Shown here: positions 58,369-64,000 of the stretch, piece by piece
Layout of the letters: each line of letters starts with the position of its first letter
Position numbering within the stretch: the first letter of the stretch is position 1
Assembly (NCBI GenBank): GCA_973895155.1
Contig: OZ316895.1
Coordinates: 3,968,001 to 4,032,000, forward strand
Length of the DNA stretch: 64,000 nt
Origin: Marsupella aquatica
Taxonomy: Eukaryota > Marchantiophyta
Direction of reading: 5' to 3'
Position numbers and translations under genes: made by a program
The notes under the pieces: model-generated
What the model was told of the DNA's origin: nothing
The model's database searches: none
The model's input: only the letters and a program-made list of their open reading frames with translations

Positions 58369-60241
58369 GTGCGAGAAAGGTTTAGTCTGAATCATTCAAC
58401 CAGTGTATCAAATACACAGATGGCCAGGCTCAGCGAAATATTCAAGGAAGAGGGACTGGAGTGTGCAAGGCGTGATAACCAGCATAAATCCTCTCCGGCA
58501 ATGACACGAGACGTAGCGCAGAAGGAGCAATGCATGGGGAAAGAACCGAGGAGGGAAGTAGGGGAAGATGTAACTAGGCAGGGAGTATGCGATCAGGAGA
58601 AATATGCTGGAATAGATCGGGTGACAAACTCTATGACCCAGTGGTCTATTTCTTCGGAATGTCAATCAGCCATTCGTTCCCTATCAGCAAAGCAATTAAG
58701 TGACGAAGGTCCGAAGGTACAGCTGCGATGGAAGTAAGTATCAAAGCGGCATCTATTATTGTTTCATAACTTCTTTCAAAAGCAGTCCTATTTGTTTTTG
58801 TCGGGAGAGCTCCTCCCTTTCAGCGGGCTTTTCAGTTATTCCATAAATGGGTAGAGGATGAATTTTGCTTTTGGAGAAAGTGGATTCTAAAGAGTGTTAA
58901 ATACGTAGGACTAAATTACTTTATGGTGACCTTCGGAGCGCATGATCACAAGAAGTTGGCTCTCGCTAGCTCCCCCTGGTACATGGGGAATAAATATGTA
59001 TATTTCATCCCATGGGACCCAGCATTCTCCTCGCATACGCCATTTCTAGGTAGGATGCCTGTGTGGGCAATTCTTAAGTTCCGGGAACTAGCATTGGAAG
59101 GGAATGGGGAACAATTGTTTGCCAAAATGGGAGAAGTACTTCAATTCTATCCCACATCTGAAGATTCCTCCTCTCCTCATGACAGAGCGTGTATTCTGTG
59201 GGACATGAATAAGCCCCTTCCCGAAATCCTGGCCATAAGTCTGAGCGGTATTTCCCAAGGAGCAGCAATCACTATCCATCAACGGGTAGAGTATACCCAC
59301 ATACCATATGTATGCTATATATGCAAGGAGTTGGGACACCTCAGTCTTCAATGTCTGCGGAAAAAAGAGCAACCCGAAAGAGAGGAATTGACTAGTACTC
59401 CAATCCATTCCTCACCTAACAAGGTGAGTGCGATCTCTCCCCCCATGAGGTCAAACCAGAGGGAGGCGTACATCAACTGTCGTGAATTGGGGGGCCCAAG
59501 TTTGATCACCCAGGTAGTATCAGATGTCCAATATGCAGGCCTCCTTCCCGCCCCCTCCATGAGCCTAGCATCAACCGCTATAAAGATTCCTTACAGTCTG
59601 ATATTCGAGAACCGGAGATCAGACAGTGTTTCTTCTCCCTTGGTTATCATCCCAAATTTAAGGACACTTATTCTGCAAATGAATAGGAGAAATAGAATGG
59701 TGGAGGAGCTCTACTCGGAGCAGCTACAAACCACTATTAGCAACTGGCAAAAACCAATTGCAATACCTCAGGAAGTGACCAATCTATCGAATCAGGTACC
59801 GTGGGAAACAATGCTAGTTCACAACCAACCACGGCAACTAGGGAACCTTCCTCGGTGTGGGATGCAGCTGCTGAAGTTCTGGTCTCTCATTCATCAGTGG
59901 GTCCTCTCACAGATTTTGACATTAATGCTCAGTCTGGTCGAAAAAACCTCATCGGGCCACCAAACTCTTCAAAATTGATGTCCAAAAGGAGAAAGAGTAT
60001 GCTGACACGGAGCTCCGACAACCACATCATCAAGAAGAAGAAGAAGCTGGGATCGCTGTTTTCTTCTCCAACCATGAGGGTACCAGGTAGGACATTCACC
60101 ACCCTACTGTATAATCAGATATTAGGGGAAGGAATGGGTGGATACACGTATCAGGAGGAGTCCACAACAATGGAGGAGGATTCAGGCCGTGATAGCAACT
60201 CATCAAGCTCTGAGTACGAGACTCAGTCAGGGCTCTCATAG
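58369..60241 (+). pseudogene. LINE ORF1, DUF4283 plus zinc knuckle, frameshifted
   Basis: Three plus frames succeed one another. 58369-58737 is polar, with ARLSEIFKEEGLECARR. 58770-59800 opens without an ATG, with VGRAPPFQRAFQLFHKWVED, the DUF4283 core ending SSPWYMGNKYVYFIPWDPAF, and then a CCHC knuckle CYICKELGHLSLQC. Near 59790-59801 the sense frame moves to the one ending at 60241, which is acidic and Ser-rich with a basic IIKKKKKLG. ORF1 of plant L1 elements coats element RNA and assists reverse transcription. The two joins are frameshifts, so no full-length product is possible. Confidence 0.75.
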
Positions 60242-60321
60242 GAATAGAGCAATAGATAGATAATCTCAAGTGTCATAGCAGTAACTAATAGTAGCTTCTC
60301 AGTAAGTATAATACAAGTACT

Positions 60322-63300
60322 ATGGATCACGTTTTCAATATTGCTATTTGGAATGTCCCTGGCCTATGTGATCCAAATCAAAAATACATAATACGAAAAT
60401 GGGTCCAAGACATGAAATATTCCCTCCAGGTGCTTATCCTTCTCGAAGTAAAAGCAGCAGACTACCGTCTCATTTCTGCTCTTTCTTTCATCCTTCCAAG
60501 TTTCAAAATCACTATTGTTAACCCATTCGAGGGGAAGGGAGGGGCAGCAATTCTAATGCACCCTTCGTTACAGATTCTGAACTCCGGTATTTCAAATATA
60601 AGTAACTGTGCAATCTGGTTAGTAGTCAAGAGTGATAACAACATATTTGGTGTAGTAGGGCTATACTCCTCCAACTCTTCCTCTGTTCGTACTATGCTTT
60701 GGGAATATCTGTTACAATCCATGTCGGGCAAAAAATGGATCGTAGCGGGAGACTTCAATATGACAGAAAAACAAATAGACTCTGTCGCAGGACACTCGTC
60801 TCTTCTATCTGGTTCTGAACTGGCAGCTTTGGGTGCTCTCAAATGTCGCTTTGATCTAACAAACGTATACAAACTTGTTAAATCAGTGTTTGGTTCTCGA
60901 TATACATGGCGAAGAGACACTCTCCGGGGGATTCTCCAATCTAGAATAGATCAAATTTACCTCGGCAATGGAGGATCTTGGATGGATGGGATTATTTTGC
61001 TCACGCATCACCATGACCGCCCATTATCTGACCATTGTCCAGTATCCTTGTCATGTATTATTACCTCCCCTCCTCTAAGTATCCACGGTCCGACCAATCG
61101 ATCCTCATATTTCAAAGCAAAATCCTGGGTATTGAATAATGCACAAAACATAGCCCAACTAGAACAGGCATGGGTCTCTAACCAAGGGGTGTCTAACAAC
61201 CCAAAACTAGGTTTCCTCCTTGCATGCAAACGACTAACTAAGACAAGAATACAAGAGAATACAATTAAATAAATCAGCCAAGCAGTTAACCTCTGAGGCT
61301 ATTCGAACGAAAGTTGTTTCTCTTCGTACCAAGGCGGATAAATCTAATACAGGATACACTCTTTCTGAGCTACGTGAGGCGGAGATAGCTCTTCGTGACT
61401 CGGAATTCATGGAAGCAATTGATCTACGAAGGAAATCACGTATCCGTTGGCTAGGTCTTGGAGATGCCTCCTCCAAATTCTTCTTTAATATAGTAAAAGT
61501 TCAACAACAACGGGCTTTGATTCCTCATTTATGTATGGTTGATGACTCGCTTTCTTTTGATAGAGAACAAATATTATTACAAGTGGGTAACTTCTACCGA
61601 TCTTTGTACTCCCCGGATGCTCCGGAATCTCTGCTGAACTCTAAGGCAAGGAGGAGGATACTTTCCTTCTCTTCCTCCAAGCTATCTATTGATGAGTCCC
61701 ACCTTTTGGACTCAATCCCATCTATGGATGAGCTACTATTTGCAGCCAATAAAATTCAGAAGAATAAAGCCCCCGACATCGATGGACTAACTATTGAGGT
61801 GTTCCTAAAATGTTGGGACTTCATCGCTCCGGCTTTCCTGGCTATGCTAGCTTGTCTCGTTTTGGCAGGATGGAGTCATGTTGCCAGGCTTTCTGGATGT
61901 AGTCATTAAGTTGGTACCTAAATCAGCAAACAAAATAAGGCTATCTGATTGGAGACCAATAACGCAGCTTCTCAATATTTCATATAAAATAGTTGCGAAG
62001 TTAATTGCTATCAGGTTAAGTAGAGTTCTCCCGTAGATGATTAATGTACAGCAATCAGGCTTTGTTCCGGGAAGGCAGATACTTGACAACATCTCCATGG
62101 TATGGTTGACGTGCGATTGGCTATCCACAAACAATGTTTTGGCCCTTTTTCTCAAGATGGATTTCTTGAAGGCGTTCGACGGAGTCGACCACAGATACAT
62201 ACGAGACACCCTGGCAGTAGCGGGTACGAGTTCTCAGCTAATTAGGAACATTATGGGCCTGATGACTAACGCATCAGCAAAAGTGCATGTAAATGGACAG
62301 TTTACGGAGCCTATCAACTTATTGCGAGGAGTTTGGCAAGACTATCCCCTTGCTCCTTTGGTATACGCACTATCAACTCAACCTTTAATGGACTTCTTTG
62401 ATGCTGCTCTTCTTTCTGGGGAGGTACATGGGATAAGGATTAATAATGATCTAACCATATTCCACAGGTTTTTTGCAGATGATCGATTTGGGAGTATTTA
62501 CTCCTGCACAGGAATCTTGCTTTCTGGAAATTATAACAAAAAAAATGAAAATAGACAAACTCACTGCCGGGGCGTGTCTGAACCTAGAGAAGACAGAGAT
62601 CGTACTTTTTTGCCTTCGTTCTATCCCGTCTTGGCTCGTAAACTCCAACTGTGTTATTATTCCATCCGATCAAGTTTCCACCTACCTCGGGGCTCCTATT
62701 GGATGCAATCTATCAAGACAGCAATTGCAGGAATTTTTTCTGCGTAAGTTAAATAAGAGGCTAGCAAGTTGGTCCAACAAATTTTTTTCCTTTACCGGCC
62801 GAGTCCTATTAATTAAACAAGTATTGCTCTCCATGATGGTCTTCCATATGATGTACTCACACTTCTCTTGTGGACTAATTAATCAGATTCGGAAGACATG
62901 CAAAGATTTCTTATGGGGATATAATAAGGATGGAGGTCAAAAAACACCATTAGTATCATGGGATCGAATGTGCAGTAGTAAGAGAAATGGAGGCCTTGGA
63001 TTCAAGGACATACAATTACAGGCAACGACATTACTATGTCGCTGGTCGGTCATCTTGGGATAACTCAGTTGCACTTAGGCAAGCAGGATATACTTCTATA
63101 GATTGTTTTCTCTTTTCCTCTCCATCAAGCTTTCATGGTATGACATATACATCGGGTATTTGGAACGCATGGGCTCAGATCCGATGTAATCTATTATGGA
63201 CTCCCAACTCTCTCCCCATTCCTACACGATGGAGGATGGACGACTTTCTTTGTAAAGCATTTCGTTCTCTTGGCTTCCCAGTATCTGCTATTCCGTGCAT

Positions 63301-64000
63301 CATTATTGCATGTGCTCGTATTCATATCCATTATGTCCTCAACCTTTGGAATTGGCAAACTAACTCTTGGGTGGACTTTTCCAACAGGATATCCAGGTTG
63401 CATGGGTTCGATGGTCATGAATTGGAAGTAATTACTAATATACTAGCAATCATTCAGAATGGCCAGCCACCATCTCACTCCAATTCATTTACTCAATCTC
63501 AATGGCACTGACTGGGCCAAATAAACCATCGCTCTCCCTGAGCACTAAGTACAGGACTAAGTAGTCCCCTTGCCTACAAGTTTCTTGATAAGTTAGTTGC
63601 AAGTTTTGGGCAATTGAATGCTCGTTGGGTCCTCTCTGACCCTCACTATATGGCAGAGTAGATGGAGACGGATCTGGTGGTCTGACCCATCCAATAGGGG
63701 TAAGATTTTTCTTTGGCGTGTGCTTGCTACAGGACTTTTTTCCGGCAAACGAGCACACCAATGCGGCCATGGTGATGGATGCTGTCTGGTTTGCAGTAAC
63801 TACTTAGTTAGAAGATAACCGACATTATATCTTCTTCTCTTGCGCGCAAGCAAAAATTGCCTGGAATCGGACTGCATTGATGGTTCTTCGAACGGGTGCC
63901 TTCCTGGTTTCTTCTCCCTGGTGGAAACTCTCTCACCGATTCCCTGGACTTGGCTCTTGGTCAATCTCCCCGGCAAGCGGCAATGTTGTTTGTCATATAT
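60322..64000 (+). pseudogene. LINE ORF2, endonuclease-reverse transcriptase, broken
   Basis: 60322-61272 holds the apurinic-like endonuclease: WNVPGL, LLEVKA, VAGDFNM, SRIDQIYL and LSDHCPV, all main catalytic motifs. The frame shifts at about 61262 to the one with RWLGLGDASSKFFFNIVKVQ and APDIDGLTIEVF, then at about 61860 to LDVVIKLVPKSANKIRLSDW. A TAG lies at 62034-62036. The palm follows: SGFVPGRQILDN, KMDFLKAFDGVDH, QDYPLAPLVYA (Gly to Asp in the usual QG) and FFADD at about 62472. Further shifts occur at about 62485, 63060, 63511-63618 and 63810. The last part has zf-RVT text: GKIFLWRVLATG, CCLVCSNY, then EDNRHYIFFSCAQAKIAW. The encoded protein is non-functional. Confidence 0.88.

Larger units (their letters stand above)
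57290..64000 (+). mobile_element. L1-type LINE, inactive, cut by window end
   Basis: The element has the order of a plant L1 LINE: an A-rich untranslated leader, ORF1 with DUF4283 and a zinc knuckle, an 80-bp gap, and ORF2 with endonuclease, reverse transcriptase and zf-RVT-type end. The reverse transcriptase palm motif and endonuclease motifs are readable, but ORF1 has one to two frameshifts and ORF2 at least seven breaks including an in-frame TAG. It cannot be active itself. The 3' end and any poly(A) tail lie beyond the window. The 5' boundary is an estimate. Confidence 0.85.

Noticed and set aside
63618-63818. Separate small gene at the window end
   Set aside because: The reading (GKIFLWRVLATG, CCLVCSNY) is the zf-RVT-like tail of the LINE ORF2 and not an independent gene.
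1-64000. CRISPR arrays, bacterial operons, rRNA
   Set aside because: No regular repeat-spacer pattern, no ribosome-binding-site-led gene trains and no rRNA core sequence; the tandem repeats seen have no unique spacers.

Overview
This window is nuclear DNA from a land plant. Three things support that. There is an intact gene for a plastid fructokinase-like protein with a transit-like N-terminus. There is a ten-exon plant-type PP2C phosphatase gene, and there is an L1-type LINE with the plant DUF4283/zinc-knuckle ORF1. Telobox-like AAACCCTAA motifs, short GT-AG introns and a high load of degenerate repeats agree. The species cannot be fixed by eye; the low gene density and diverged coding sequences would suit a fern, lycophyte, other seed-free plant or gymnosperm.

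Layout. 1-17 kb holds no recognisable gene: a tRNA-derived SINE on the minus strand at the very start, two decayed tandem arrays (8.6-9.0 kb and 10.4-11.6 kb) and dispersed repeats. 17.86-20.25 kb (+) is a complete five-exon FLN gene for plastid transcription. 20.3-25.5 kb is repeat-rich spacer, including a tiny poly(A) retro-insertion with a 13-bp target duplication. 25.55-25.95 kb (-) encodes a 132-aa secreted precursor ending in an IDA/IDL-like peptide motif. 26-40 kb is mostly spacer, with a SINE-like element (29.7 kb), an unidentified three-exon gene fragment (30.98-31.84 kb, +), a 77-bp minisatellite (34 kb), a terminal-inverted-repeat element with a G-rich core (36.9-37.8 kb) and a 71-bp array (39.1 kb).

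40.1-45.1 kb (-) is a complete PP2C gene whose ten exons join in one frame to a 423-aa protein with all catalytic motifs. 46.8-53.3 kb is an accessory block: a spliced zinc-knuckle fragment (+) resembling the end of a Mutator-like transposase, then on the minus strand unidentified ORFs (151, 547 and a broken ~370 aa), an F-box protein and a frameshifted BLES03/C11orf68 (DUF1917) homologue. This could be a mobile or captured-gene cassette. 57.3 kb to the window end is a long, inactive L1-type LINE (+) with ORF1 and ORF2 broken by several frameshifts and a stop.

The real genes look independent: plastid transcription (FLN), protein dephosphorylation signalling (PP2C), a candidate peptide hormone (IDA-like) and ubiquitin-ligase substrate recognition (F-box). 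No operon-like or pathway cluster is visible, and I saw no rRNA, CRISPR or clear tRNA gene.
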